A stretch of 64,000 nucleotides of DNA from Segatella copri (GTDB taxonomy: Bacteria > Bacteroidota > Bacteroidia > Bacteroidales > Bacteroidaceae). The notes below the pieces were generated by a model. The model was not told the DNA's origin. It ran no database searches and worked only from the letters and a program-made list of their open reading frames with translations. Both the position numbers and the translations under genes were made by a program. This document shows, piece by piece, positions 17,864 to 26,176 of this stretch; position 1 is the stretch's first letter; each line of letters begins with the position of its first letter. The stretch spans positions 2,601,001-2,665,000 of the forward strand of contig NZ_CP042464.1 of NCBI RefSeq assembly GCF_015074785.1. Direction: 5' to 3'.

Positions 17864-19009
17864 ATGAATAGTGCTATTCTATCACGCCCGGCATGCAATG
17901 CCCTGAGAGGACTCGCCATTATCGGCATCTTCTTGCATAACTACTGCCATTGGCTGGGACCTATTGTCAAGGAGAACGAGTATCAATACTTCCAGCACAA
18001 TGTTGACTGGCTGAATCAGGTAATGGTCAGCATGGACCTCAACCTGCCTGTGCACCTGCTCTCGTTCTTCGGCCATTACGGTGTGCCCGTATTCCTCTTT
18101 CTGAGTGCTTACGGACTGGTGATGAAATATGAGGCTAAACCTCATCTCTCTACCGAACAGCAGACCAGAATGTACAGCATCTCGGGCAAGAAGCTTACAG
18201 GAAGCATCAACTGGCGCGAGCCGCTCCACTTTATCCGCTATCACTATCTGAAGCTCTTCAAGATGATGATAGTAGGTTTCGTGGCATTCACGATGCTCGA
18301 CCTTATCACGCCTGGCTCTCACCACTATGCAGCGCTCGACATCGTTGCGATGCTGGGCATGTTCAATAATGTATTGCCAAATCCGGATAACATTATCTGG
18401 CCGGGTCCGTACTGGTTCTTCGGTCTGATGCTGCAACTCTACATCGTCTATCGTCTGCTGCTCTATCGCCGCCATTGGGGATGGACTGCGGGACTGATGG
18501 TAATCTGCATCGTCATCCAGCTCCTCCTGGGCTTTGACAATCCTGAAAGTGAAGTGATGAACCGCTACCGCTACAACTTTATGGGCGGCATGTTGCCATT
18601 CGGTCTAGGCATCCTCTATGCCCGCTATGGCGAGAAGATTCTGATGACCTTCCATTCGCCTATCACCAATTTCTTTGGCTGCATCTTCTGCATCTCGCTG
18701 ATTTACAGTCTGAGCGGCAGCATGGTTGGCTGGACCTTCGTGCCGTTCTTCTTCTGTCTGCTGAGCGTATTGGTAGCCGACCTTCTTCAGAACATCAGTT
18801 GGTTATCAGGCATTTATAAGGTATTAGAGTGGATGGGCAGCATATCAGCCGCTCTCTTCGTATGCCACCCTATCACCCGCAAGATATTCATCCCTATCAG
18901 CCGTCAGGGCGACATCTATGCCGGCCTGCTCCTCTATATCATATCGAGCATCTGTCTGGCATGGCTCTTCACCCAACTGATGAAGAAGATTCCAAACCCG
19001 AAATATTAA
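17864..19009 (+). CDS. Acyltransferase 3 family membrane protein
   Basis: A 381-aa polytopic protein with about ten hydrophobic segments. It opens with the typical ARxL-like region (PACNALRGLAIIGIFLHNYCHW) containing the conserved His. The family O-acetylates or O-succinylates surface sugars and lipids. It is coupled to the upstream sulfatase-fold protein by a 2-bp gap, so both probably modify the same envelope molecule. The substrate is unknown. Confidence 0.88.
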   Translation: MNSAILSRPACNALRGLAIIGIFLHNYCHWLGPIVKENEYQYFQHNVDWLNQVMVSMDLNLPVHLLSFFGHYGVPVFLFLSAYGLVMKYEAKPHLSTEQQTRMYSISGKKLTGSINWREPLHFIRYHYLKLFKMMIVGFVAFTMLDLITPGSHHYAALDIVAMLGMFNNVLPNPDNIIWPGPYWFFGLMLQLYIVYRLLLYRRHWGWTAGLMVICIVIQLLLGFDNPESEVMNRYRYNFMGGMLPFGLGILYARYGEKILMTFHSPITNFFGCIFCISLIYSLSGSMVGWTFVPFFFCLLSVLVADLLQNISWLSGIYKVLEWMGSISAALFVCHPITRKIFIPISRQGDIYAGLLLYIISSICLAWLFTQLMKKIPNPKY

Positions 19010-19027
19010 ACAAAGAGACAAGCCAAC

Positions 19028-19807
19028 ATGTCAACACTATCAAATAAGAATATTGTTATGACCATTACATCCCTAACAATGGTCATAACCTTTATTGTCT
19101 ATATTGAGCATCATCATTTCCTGGAAGAGCTATGTGTTCTATCAGGTGCCGCTAGCAGTCTCATAGCTAATATCACGCACAGCTATAACACCAATCTCGT
19201 CCTCATTATCAGCATCGTCATTGTTGCCCTGTTAGACATCATTATCTTTACTTATCAAATGAACCAGAAAAAAAAATTAACGATAAGAAGAATGAAAGGT
19301 GATATGAACGAGATACAGGCAGAAATAGCAACAACAAAAGACAATTATACCAAAAAACTGACTGAAGTATCCCAAAAACTGGAATTGCTTATCAAGAAAG
19401 ACCAAACCGTAATCAACAGGCAGAAAGAAGAACTAGCCAGCAAAAACAACAGACTAAAGGAACATACAAAAGACATCGCAGCCATTAGTGACGGCTTAAA
19501 AAGTCTGTATTATATTCTGAATAATGAAGAGGATCTCAAGTTAGACAAGCAGCAGATAGAAAACATCACCAAATGCTACAGTTTGATAGACGAAGACTTT
19601 GTCACTCTTCTTGAGCATTTAAACGGAAAGCCAATCACCCCAAAAGAAGAAATGCTTTGCATCCTTTGGAGAATCGGAAAAGACAAGGAATCCGTGATGA
19701 AGATTCTAGGACTATCCAAAGACGGCTACCGACAATTGAAATTTCGCACACTGAAAAAACTCAAACAGGAAACTTCATTCAAACATTTTTGTGATAATTT
19801 GGAGTGA
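19028..19807 (+). CDS. Two-TM coiled-coil protein with C-terminal HTH-like domain
   Basis: A 259-aa protein. Hydrophobic segments at about residues 10-27 and 55-75 are followed by a long coiled coil (about 80-160, rich in Lys/Glu/Asn). The C-terminal part (KEEMLCILWRIGKDKESVMK, then ILGLSKDGYRQLKFR) looks like a helix-turn-helix similar to those of membrane-bound Bacteroidota regulators. It sits 18 bp after the acyltransferase, so it is probably cotranscribed and may sense envelope state. A DNA-binding role is inference from the residue pattern only. Confidence 0.6.
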   Translation: MSTLSNKNIVMTITSLTMVITFIVYIEHHHFLEELCVLSGAASSLIANITHSYNTNLVLIISIVIVALLDIIIFTYQMNQKKKLTIRRMKGDMNEIQAEIATTKDNYTKKLTEVSQKLELLIKKDQTVINRQKEELASKNNRLKEHTKDIAAISDGLKSLYYILNNEEDLKLDKQQIENITKCYSLIDEDFVTLLEHLNGKPITPKEEMLCILWRIGKDKESVMKILGLSKDGYRQLKFRTLKKLKQETSFKHFCDNLE

Positions 19808-19878
19808 TTTAACGAAAACAGCAAACTCTATCTAACGCTCTATCAAGTACTTAAACAATATACCCGCATAACGCCCTA

Positions 19879-19910
19879 TTGTTTATTCCAAGAAAAAGCG
19901 TTATCTTTGC
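19879..19910 (+). promoter_or_regulatory. Promoter of the glycine-rich lipoprotein gene
   Basis: TTG (19879-19881), a 20-bp spacer and TATCTTTGC (19902-19910) match the Bacteroidota consensus. The ATG lies 31 bp downstream. Confidence 0.75.
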
Positions 19911-19940
19911 GCCAAATTATTCACCATTAAATGTTTTAAA

Positions 19941-20996
19941 ATGAAAAAAGTATTATTTATTAAAATTATTTTCTTGGCATCAATTTGCTTCACTTTTACA
20001 TCATGTAATAACAAAGAAGACATTGTATCAAACTCAACTTCATTAATAAAAGATGTCAGAGTTAGCAACCAAGAAGCTTTCTGGAATTCATTCGATAGTA
20101 TTAATGCCATTTATTGTAATAAAGAAACTAATGAATGTGCAAAATTAACTAGACTAGAGTTAAGACCAGTCATAACAGGCGAAATGACAACTTTCAAAAA
20201 GAACAACTTTGTAGGAGGCAAAATCGCCGATCAATTAGGAAAAGTTGCTGGAGGCTGGTGCGGTAAATGGGCAGGAGGAGCCTTAGGAAGTTTAACAGGT
20301 AATCCAGCAATTACAGTTTTAGGAGTATGGGGAGGAAGACGCATTGGACAAGTAACTGGTGCTATTCTATGTTCTTACTTAGCCCAAAAGTATCTCTGCA
20401 CCAAACACAACATATCCGCAAGCATAATATCTCTGAATTTAAATTCTGGAAATATTTATGTAGACAATGATTCCATGGGAATCATTCACAATAAAATATT
20501 ATGTACCTTAACAAAACAAGACGCCAAATATTCCTTACCAAACAACCAAATTGATTGTGAATTAGTATATAAAGATTGTATAGATTTACTTAAGCAGCAA
20601 GGAATATATAATGATACTATTGCACTTGATTGCGACTACAAGGCAGACTTAATAAATTTCTGTAAAAATTCAGCCCCATGGATATCCTCATGCTATGAAG
20701 GAAATATATCTGGCAATGATGTTTTAGAAAAAGGAGCAGAAACATTACAAAAATCGTTTAATGTAAGTAATGAAGATATAAACGAGCTTAAAAAAGTTTG
20801 CAAGGGGACTATAAATAATAATAGCAAAAAATCTCCTCAACAAATAAACAACTATGCAAATGATGTCTCATCATTAATACAAAACAATCATAGTTTAAAT
20901 GAAAAAGAAAAAGAAGATATTTCTTCATCATTAAGCGTTGGTCTAAACAGTTCTTTATATTGGGACTGTCTAGAAAAACAAATAAAAGATAATTAG
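19941..20996 (+). CDS. Lipoprotein with glycine-zipper segment
   Basis: A 351-aa protein with a lipoprotein signal (CFTFTSCNN, lipobox TSC). Around residues 95-155 there is a Gly-rich hydrophobic stretch (GGWCGKWAGGALGSLTG, then GGRRIGQVTGAILCSYLA) like a glycine zipper able to insert in a membrane. The rest is Asn/Lys-rich with several Cys. The coding sequence is clearly more AT-rich than its neighbours and is followed at once by two miniature inverted-repeat elements, which suggests recent acquisition. No family recognised. Confidence 0.75.
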   Translation: MKKVLFIKIIFLASICFTFTSCNNKEDIVSNSTSLIKDVRVSNQEAFWNSFDSINAIYCNKETNECAKLTRLELRPVITGEMTTFKKNNFVGGKIADQLGKVAGGWCGKWAGGALGSLTGNPAITVLGVWGGRRIGQVTGAILCSYLAQKYLCTKHNISASIISLNLNSGNIYVDNDSMGIIHNKILCTLTKQDAKYSLPNNQIDCELVYKDCIDLLKQQGIYNDTIALDCDYKADLINFCKNSAPWISSCYEGNISGNDVLEKGAETLQKSFNVSNEDINELKKVCKGTINNNSKKSPQQINNYANDVSSLIQNNHSLNEKEKEDISSSLSVGLNSSLYWDCLEKQIKDN

Positions 20997-20999
20997 CAG

Positions 21000-21128
21000 A
21001 ACTTTCGCAAGTGACATTCTGAAGTCCCCAAAAGGGTGAATGTGAACAATCAGCGTGACATATCCAAAAGAAATGGAAGCAGCTATTATTGTGGTCCTTT
21101 TAGGGACAGCAGACTACTTGCGAAAGTT
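21000..21128. mobile_element. Inverted-repeat element, possible MITE 1
   Basis: A 129-bp segment bounded by the 13-bp perfect inverted repeat AACTTTCGCAAGT (21000-21012) and ACTTGCGAAAGTT (21116-21128). A second inverted pair lies inside (GTCCCCAAAAGG near 21025 and CCTTTTAGGGAC near 21097), so the whole can fold into a long hairpin. No open frame and no clear target duplication was seen. It starts 4 bp after the lipoprotein stop codon, so it may alternatively act as a structured 3' end. Confidence 0.6.
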
Positions 21129-21135
21129 GAATAAT

Positions 21136-21234
21136 GAGTCCACTTGAAAAAGTCATTTTTACGAAAACGTGCCATTGATTGTCAATAAGTTACAAAGACA
21201 AAAAATATGATTCGGGACTTTTTCAAGTGGACTC
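21136..21234. mobile_element. MITE 2 with 19-bp terminal inverted repeats and 6-bp target duplication
   Basis: A 99-bp non-coding element with perfect terminal repeats GAGTCCACTTGAAAAAGTC (21136-21154) and its complement (21216-21234). It is flanked by the direct repeat AATAAT (21130-21135 and 21235-21240), as expected from a transposition event. It has no coding capacity, so it must have been moved by a transposase elsewhere. It lies 19 bp before the next ATG and may provide part of that gene's leader. Confidence 0.8.
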
Positions 21235-21253
21235 AATAATAACAGCAAAGAAA

Positions 21254-21655
21254 ATGACAGATATTCTTGTTCTTATATTGACCCTTCTCATCGCATGGGG
21301 TGCCTATACACTGGTAGGCAAAGATAGTAATGAAAAAAGCAAAGGCATATTGAGTTTGGCTTATATCTTCTGCATCATGACCGCCATGGAATTTTATCAG
21401 GGAGGTTTAGTGGGATGCATCATTATTTTAGGCATTGCGCTGGCAATGATATGCCTTCGATATTTATGGAAGTCTGGACACAAACTTCCATGGACAATAA
21501 CCCTTCTTGCCGAATGGACTTTCCCCATCGTCTTCTACAATACACTGGATAAATTCAGCGGACTTTCCAGCGGAATATGTCTAGCAATTACACTTGCCTC
21601 TATCCTCATCGGATTAGGAATTATCGTTTTTATCATCTTCAAACAAGAAAAATAA
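21254..21655 (+). CDS. Small integral membrane protein
   Basis: A 133-aa protein with four predicted transmembrane segments (the first is TDILVLILTLLIAWGAYTLV) and a short cytoplasmic tail (FKQEK). An in-frame extension to 21179 exists but lies within MITE 2, so the ATG at 21254 is preferred. No family recognised. It resembles small DUF membrane proteins found beside acyltransferases. Transcription may depend on MITE sequence, since no clear TAnnTTTGC box is seen between the element and the gene. Confidence 0.65.
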   Translation: MTDILVLILTLLIAWGAYTLVGKDSNEKSKGILSLAYIFCIMTAMEFYQGGLVGCIIILGIALAMICLRYLWKSGHKLPWTITLLAEWTFPIVFYNTLDKFSGLSSGICLAITLASILIGLGIIVFIIFKQEK

Positions 21656-21688
21656 CTTCTTTCCTTTCGTTGAATCATTTTTTTTATG

Positions 21689-21697
21689 TATTTTTGC
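21689..21697 (+). promoter_or_regulatory. -7 box of the acyltransferase-UbiA-HAD operon
   Basis: TATTTTTGC lies 23 bp before the ATG at 21720. No TTG is found at the ideal 19-20 bp spacing; the nearest is at 16 bp (21670-21672). Confidence 0.55.
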
Positions 21698-21719
21698 ACA
21701 GAAGTATATAAAAAAAAGC

Positions 21720-22730
21720 ATGAATTGGAAGATTAAAGATATAGAACTGGCGAATATTAGCCGGTTTCGCGGCGAGTTGATGGGAGCAGCCATGCTGTTC
21801 ATCATCCTCTTTCATGTGGGATTGCCTAGAGAAGATGCCTTTTTCGGGCTTCGCAGAATGGGCAATGTCGGTGTAGACATGTTCCTCTTTCTCAGCGGAA
21901 TAGGTCTCTGGTTCTCGTGGATGAAGAATCCTTCTGCCAAGCATTTCTTCATCCGCCGTTATCTGCGCATCTACCCTACCTGGCTCATCATAGCCTGCCT
22001 CTTCTATATCCCTTCTTTCCAGGGCGGAAGCACCTGGAACTGGATCTATCTCTTTGGCGAGATAACCATCAACTGGGGGTTCTGGCTGCATGATGAGCTC
22101 AACTTCTGGTACATACCGGCTACGATGATGCTCTATCTCTTTGCCCCTGCCTACATGGAACTCATCAAGCGCCATCCTATCTACCGCTGGCTGCCGGTGG
22201 TAATGATTATGTGGTGCATCCTGGTACAATATGTCACCCCGATACATCAGGCTGTAGGACACCTGGAGATTTTCTGGAGCCGCGTACCTATCTTCTTCAT
22301 CGGCATCAACATGGGTGAGATGGTAAGACAGAAACAGACGCTCGACGGTGCTTCGATATGGATGATATGGCTCATGTTCCTGATGACGCTGCTGGCGAGC
22401 ATCTTCCTGGAACAGGAGAAGCACGGCATGTTTCCGCTCTTCCTCGAACGCATGCTCTATATCCCGCTTACCATCACCAGCATCCTGCTGCTGAACCGCA
22501 TCTTCCGCCGCACACCGAGCTGGTTTAACAAGGGGTTCATGTTTGTGGGAGCGCTGAGTCTGGAGTGTTATCTGCTACATATCCACTTCGTTCTGAAATA
22601 CATTGAACCATATCATTTAGGCTATTGGCCTACCTTCTTCATCTGTATAGGCATCACCCTGCCTACAGCATGGATTCTGAGCAAGATAGCCGGATGGATT
22701 TCTAAAGAGTTAGCTAAGTTTATCAAGTAA
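21720..22730 (+). CDS. Acyltransferase 3 family membrane protein
   Basis: A 336-aa polytopic protein. The N-terminus RFRGELMGAAMLFIILFHVG has the conserved Arg and His of acyltransferase 3 proteins, followed by MGNVGVDMFLFLSGIGLWFS and RRYLRIYPTWL. It probably O-acylates an envelope glycan. It is the first gene of a likely operon with a UbiA-type prenyltransferase and an HAD phosphatase, which points to a lipid-linked sugar pathway. Confidence 0.88.
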   Translation: MNWKIKDIELANISRFRGELMGAAMLFIILFHVGLPREDAFFGLRRMGNVGVDMFLFLSGIGLWFSWMKNPSAKHFFIRRYLRIYPTWLIIACLFYIPSFQGGSTWNWIYLFGEITINWGFWLHDELNFWYIPATMMLYLFAPAYMELIKRHPIYRWLPVVMIMWCILVQYVTPIHQAVGHLEIFWSRVPIFFIGINMGEMVRQKQTLDGASIWMIWLMFLMTLLASIFLEQEKHGMFPLFLERMLYIPLTITSILLLNRIFRRTPSWFNKGFMFVGALSLECYLLHIHFVLKYIEPYHLGYWPTFFICIGITLPTAWILSKIAGWISKELAKFIK

Positions 22731-22765
22731 AAAGGAGTTTATTTATTAAGAAAAATAGGAGTTTT

Positions 22766-23668
22766 ATGAACGAGAATAAAGAAGACAGTAAAGGTTTTGC
22801 TGCGCTGCTGCGACTGGTTCGCCCGAAGCAATGGATCAAGAATGGCTTTATCTTCTTACCGCTGTTCTTTGGCGGCGCCCTGTTGCATACAGATGCTCTG
22901 CTGGCGGGTCTGATTACTTTCTTCGCCTACAGTTTTGCCGCATCGAGCATCTATTGTTTCAACGATATCTATGATGTGGAGGCCGACCGCCGCCACCCGG
23001 TCAAGTGCCATCGTCCGATAGCATCGGGAGCGGTCAGCATCAAACAGGCATACGGACTGATGTTCCTGATGTTTGCCCTCTCTATGGGTATATGCAGCCT
23101 GCTCGGATCATGGGAGACAATGGGAATCATCATCTTCTATTGGTTTCTGAATCTCGGCTACTGCGCCAAATTCAAGCAATATGCCATCATCGATGTGTGT
23201 ATCGTGGCTTTCGGTTTCGTACTCCGTCTGCTGGCAGGTGGTGTAGCTACGGGCATCGTACTCAGTAAGTGGATTGTGCTGATGACCTTCCTCATCACCC
23301 TCTTCATGAGTTTTGCCAAGCGCCGCGATGATGTGCTGCGCATGGAGAAGACGGGCGAGGCTCCCCGCAAGAATACCATCCGTTACAACCTCACTTTCAT
23401 CAACCAGGCTATCACGATTACGGCTTCCGTAACCCTGGTATGTTACATCATGTATACGGTGAGTCCGGAGGTGATTGATAATTTCCATACTGATTATCTC
23501 TATCTTACGAGTGTCTTTGTGCTGGTAGGTTTGCTGAGATACATCCAGATAGCTGTGGTAGACCAGAAGAGTGGTGACCCTACGAAGATTATCCTGCGCG
23601 ACCGCATCACCCAGTTTATCGTGCTCGCCTGGTTGCTCTCCTTCCTGATCCTTATTTATATCGTATAA
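22766..23668 (+). CDS. UbiA prenyltransferase, decaprenyl-phosphate phosphoribosyltransferase-like
   Basis: A 300-aa membrane protein of the UbiA superfamily. It has the Asp-rich motif NDIYDVEADRRHPVKCHRPI and the start LVRPKQWIKNGFIFLPLFFG, which together characterise the group transferring phosphoribose to polyprenyl phosphate. Seven to nine transmembrane segments are visible. The following HAD-IB phosphatase starts 5 bp after its stop. The pair could make a polyprenyl-linked pentose donor for surface glycans; this is inference from the mycobacterial DPPR pathway. Confidence 0.85.
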   Translation: MNENKEDSKGFAALLRLVRPKQWIKNGFIFLPLFFGGALLHTDALLAGLITFFAYSFAASSIYCFNDIYDVEADRRHPVKCHRPIASGAVSIKQAYGLMFLMFALSMGICSLLGSWETMGIIIFYWFLNLGYCAKFKQYAIIDVCIVAFGFVLRLLAGGVATGIVLSKWIVLMTFLITLFMSFAKRRDDVLRMEKTGEAPRKNTIRYNLTFINQAITITASVTLVCYIMYTVSPEVIDNFHTDYLYLTSVFVLVGLLRYIQIAVVDQKSGDPTKIILRDRITQFIVLAWLLSFLILIYIV

Positions 23669-23672
23669 GAAA

Positions 23673-24317
23673 ATGAAGAAAAAATTATATTGTTTCGATT
23701 TCGACGGAACGCTGACAACAAGCGATACCCTGCTGGAATTCATCAGATATGCCAAGGGTACCGGTCGTTTTCTGATGGTTTTCCTGATGTACAGTCCGCT
23801 CCTGGTACTGATGAAGCTGCATCTCTTTCCCAACTGGAAGGCGAAGCAACTCATCTTTGCCCATCTTTTTGCCGGCATGCGTATCGAGAAGTTTGATGCG
23901 CTCTGCCGCGATTTTGCCGAAGAATACCAGCATCTGTTGCGCCCCAAAGGTGTTACGCTGGTACACGAAGCCCTGGTTGCAGGTGCTCAGGTTTTCATCG
24001 TGAGTGCCAGCATCGACAATTGGGTCCGCCCGTTCTTTAAAGTTCGCGGCCTGGATGGAGTCAGGGTTTTAGGCACCCAGATAGAAGTGATTGACGGGAG
24101 ACTTACCGGCAAGTTCAAGAGCAACAACTGTTATGGCGAGGAAAAGGTACATCGCATCTGCGAGGCACTGACCACCACTACCGCCAATGCCTACGGTACC
24201 CCCTCGTTATCTTTCGACCGCACGCAATATGATATTGAGGCATTTGGCGACAGCCGAGGCGACAAGGAGATGCTCGCCTTCGCCAACAAAGGACATTACA
24301 AGCCCTTCAGAATCTAG
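23673..24317 (+). CDS. HAD-IB family phosphatase
   Basis: A 214-aa HAD hydrolase. It shows motif I DFDGTLTTSDTL, motif II VSASID, a cap typical of subclass IB, and motif IV FGDSRGDKEML. The relatives are SerB-like phosphatases. Placement directly after the UbiA gene suggests that it removes the 5-phosphate from a polyprenyl-phosphoryl pentose phosphate, replacing the PAP2-type phosphatase of mycobacteria, but this is not shown by the sequence itself. Confidence 0.85.
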   Translation: MKKKLYCFDFDGTLTTSDTLLEFIRYAKGTGRFLMVFLMYSPLLVLMKLHLFPNWKAKQLIFAHLFAGMRIEKFDALCRDFAEEYQHLLRPKGVTLVHEALVAGAQVFIVSASIDNWVRPFFKVRGLDGVRVLGTQIEVIDGRLTGKFKSNNCYGEEKVHRICEALTTTTANAYGTPSLSFDRTQYDIEAFGDSRGDKEMLAFANKGHYKPFRI

Positions 24318-24430
24318 AAACGAGCCTGTATCTTGCCAACTACCCATGTACGGCGAAACGCCGTATCAAGTATATCAACTAACTGATTTACAACATATTA
24401 TTTATTATAAAACAAATAAAAAAAAATAAT

Positions 24431-24467
24431 TTAGCCAAACCGATGATTTTCAACTCGGTTTGGCTAA
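24431..24467 (-). terminator. 13-bp hairpin terminator of the secreted-protein operon (TTAGCCAAA family)
   Basis: TTAGCCAAACCGA (24431-24443) and TCGGTTTGGCTAA (24455-24467) form a perfect 13-bp stem with an 11-nt loop. Read on the minus strand it follows the 24482 gene and is followed by a long T tract, so it is a rho-independent terminator. Very similar hairpins occur twice at 39319-39408. Confidence 0.85.
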
Positions 24468-24481
24468 AGATGATATTATAT

Positions 24482-25504
24482 TTACTTACCGAAAGAAAGA
24501 GTTTTCACTTGGAAGGCATTGCCTGCACCCGTAACATTAGCATTGTAACTAATCTCGTAACATTTGCCATCTTTACCCATAAAATAGACCTCATCAGTTG
24601 GGATGACTCCATTAGGGCACATCACTGCCAAGAGTTTGGTAAGAATGATAGAAGGGGCGCATTCTATTTGCTGTGCAGCTTTACCCAACATATTGTCTTT
24701 GCTTTTCACATACGCCTTGAATACCAATTCTTCATCACCCATATCATTTTCCAGTTTCACAAGAGCACCAGAGAAAACACCTTTCATATTAGGTCTAAGC
24801 TCAACTTCCACATTGGCACGAGCCACCAACACATAGTTATTGACAATGAAAGGTATGCAAACCGAAACCATATTGTTCTCATTGTCAGCCTTAGCTATAA
24901 CCTTTATTCCATCGGGACGTCGATAAACATGAGAGAACTGGATTTTTTGTCCGTAAGCCATTCTATCATTTTCTCCATCCCAGAACTTAGTTGTTGGAAC
25001 AGTAAGAGAAGTCAATGGGTCTGCATTACGATCAACATCCACAACCTTACAGAAATCACCCTTTACCCAAGCAAATTTAGCATTAGCCTGTCCCGGATTT
25101 CCGGCATATTCCCCAGCTGTAACAAGTACATTATACCACCCATTCTGAGAATCCAACTGATTTGCAGCAACTGGCAAATAGCTATTTTTGGCAGGATGAA
25201 AAGGCTCTACATAAGCACCTGTCATCGAGTTGGCACGGTACAGCTTTCCCTCAGTGTCAGAGAAATATATCTTAGTATAGGTATCAATAGAGCCACCATC
25301 CGAATTCCAAGTCATCACTTTCCCACTCGTGGCATTAGGCAATCTACGCACATTAACACCATCGGAGGTTATTTTGACAAAACGATTAGTCGCTGGAATC
25401 TTTGCAGTAAACTGTTGTGCAGAGACGCCTTGCGCCATCCCCAAGAACAATGCCATCGTTGCTATCTTAGCAGCAAAGGATTTAGAAAACATCATCTGTT
25501 TCAT
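24482..25504 (-). CDS. Secreted protein of unknown function
   Basis: A 340-aa protein with a signal peptide (MALFLGMAQGVSAQQ). Its first third (KITSDGVNVRRLPNATSGKV) resembles the N-VNVR pattern of bacterial SH3 domains, and the rest is predicted beta-rich. It is the last gene of a four-gene minus operon (29662 to 24482) in which all products are exported. It starts 27 bp after its upstream neighbour and ends at a strong terminator. No known family is assigned with confidence. Confidence 0.7.
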   Translation of the reverse strand: MKQMMFSKSFAAKIATMALFLGMAQGVSAQQFTAKIPATNRFVKITSDGVNVRRLPNATSGKVMTWNSDGGSIDTYTKIYFSDTEGKLYRANSMTGAYVEPFHPAKNSYLPVAANQLDSQNGWYNVLVTAGEYAGNPGQANAKFAWVKGDFCKVVDVDRNADPLTSLTVPTTKFWDGENDRMAYGQKIQFSHVYRRPDGIKVIAKADNENNMVSVCIPFIVNNYVLVARANVEVELRPNMKGVFSGALVKLENDMGDEELVFKAYVKSKDNMLGKAAQQIECAPSIILTKLLAVMCPNGVIPTDEVYFMGKDGKCYEISYNANVTGAGNAFQVKTLSFGK

Positions 25505-25531
25505 AATTGAATGCTTTTAAATGAGTGAATG

Positions 25532-26158
25532 TTATTGATAATAAACAATGGTTCTGAACTCTATCCATGATGCACCTGCCGAAGGTTTTGCCAAACGCTT
25601 GATCCAATTACCCTTGGCATCCGTATTCTGCACTTGATAAGTTACGCTGATTTTAGAAGTATTATCTTCCATCATGTCCTCTATAGAAGAAATTGAAGAA
25701 GACATTTTGCCTTCGGCATCATACTCGAATGTAGTTTCCACCATCGCACCAGCATCCTCATACGTGAACTTAGCCAGTTTGCCCTTGGCATCATACCCGA
25801 AAGTCTCTTCACCCGAACCTGGCGCATAGAAGCCATTATACAACGAGCCATAAACAGTTCTTCCCTTTGCATCTCGTTTTATTTCATTGTGAAGAGCGTT
25901 GCCACTTCTACCTTGCGCTGCAAACAGAATATCGTTCCATTTTTGGCAACGCCCAGCTTGAGAGAAAGTAATAACCTCCTTATTCGCAGTTTTAGAAAAT
26001 CCTTTCTGCAAACAACCTGCCTTATGATTCACCCATGTACATTGCTTTACCTTGCCCTTCAGGTCAAACAGAGCTAAATCTCCCTGTGCACTAACAATAC
26101 TTGGCAACACTGTAAACAATAAAGCCATTAACGTTTTCAATAAATTCTTTATCTTCAT
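25532..26158 (-). CDS. Secreted YD-repeat-like protein
   Basis: A 208-aa protein with a signal peptide (MALLFTVLPSIVSAQ). It then shows DLALFDLKGKVKQCTW and repeated strands of the form FxYDAxGK (FGYDAKGKLAKFTYEDAG, FEYDAEGKM), the pattern of short RHS/YD repeats. Its C-terminal half is clearly paralogous to the C-terminal half of the lipoprotein at 28490-29662 (AFDLKGNVKMCLEKNEMG, TYEYDSKTGHLIKQ, DAQGNWTKRQ). It lies in the same operon, 18 bp after the SUMF1-fold gene. Confidence 0.75.
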   Translation of the reverse strand: MKIKNLLKTLMALLFTVLPSIVSAQGDLALFDLKGKVKQCTWVNHKAGCLQKGFSKTANKEVITFSQAGRCQKWNDILFAAQGRSGNALHNEIKRDAKGRTVYGSLYNGFYAPGSGEETFGYDAKGKLAKFTYEDAGAMVETTFEYDAEGKMSSSISSIEDMMEDNTSKISVTYQVQNTDAKGNWIKRLAKPSAGASWIEFRTIVYYQ

Positions 26159-26176
26159 ATCGTTTCTATTTTAAAG

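Noticed and set aside
19941..20996. Bacteriocin precursor
   Set aside because: The glycine zipper is tempting, but the protein is 351 aa with a lipobox, no double-Gly leader and no transporter or immunity gene beside it.
24443..25510. 355-codon plus-strand open frame
   Set aside because: Antisense of the secreted 340-aa protein; no domain, and it would start inside the terminator hairpin.
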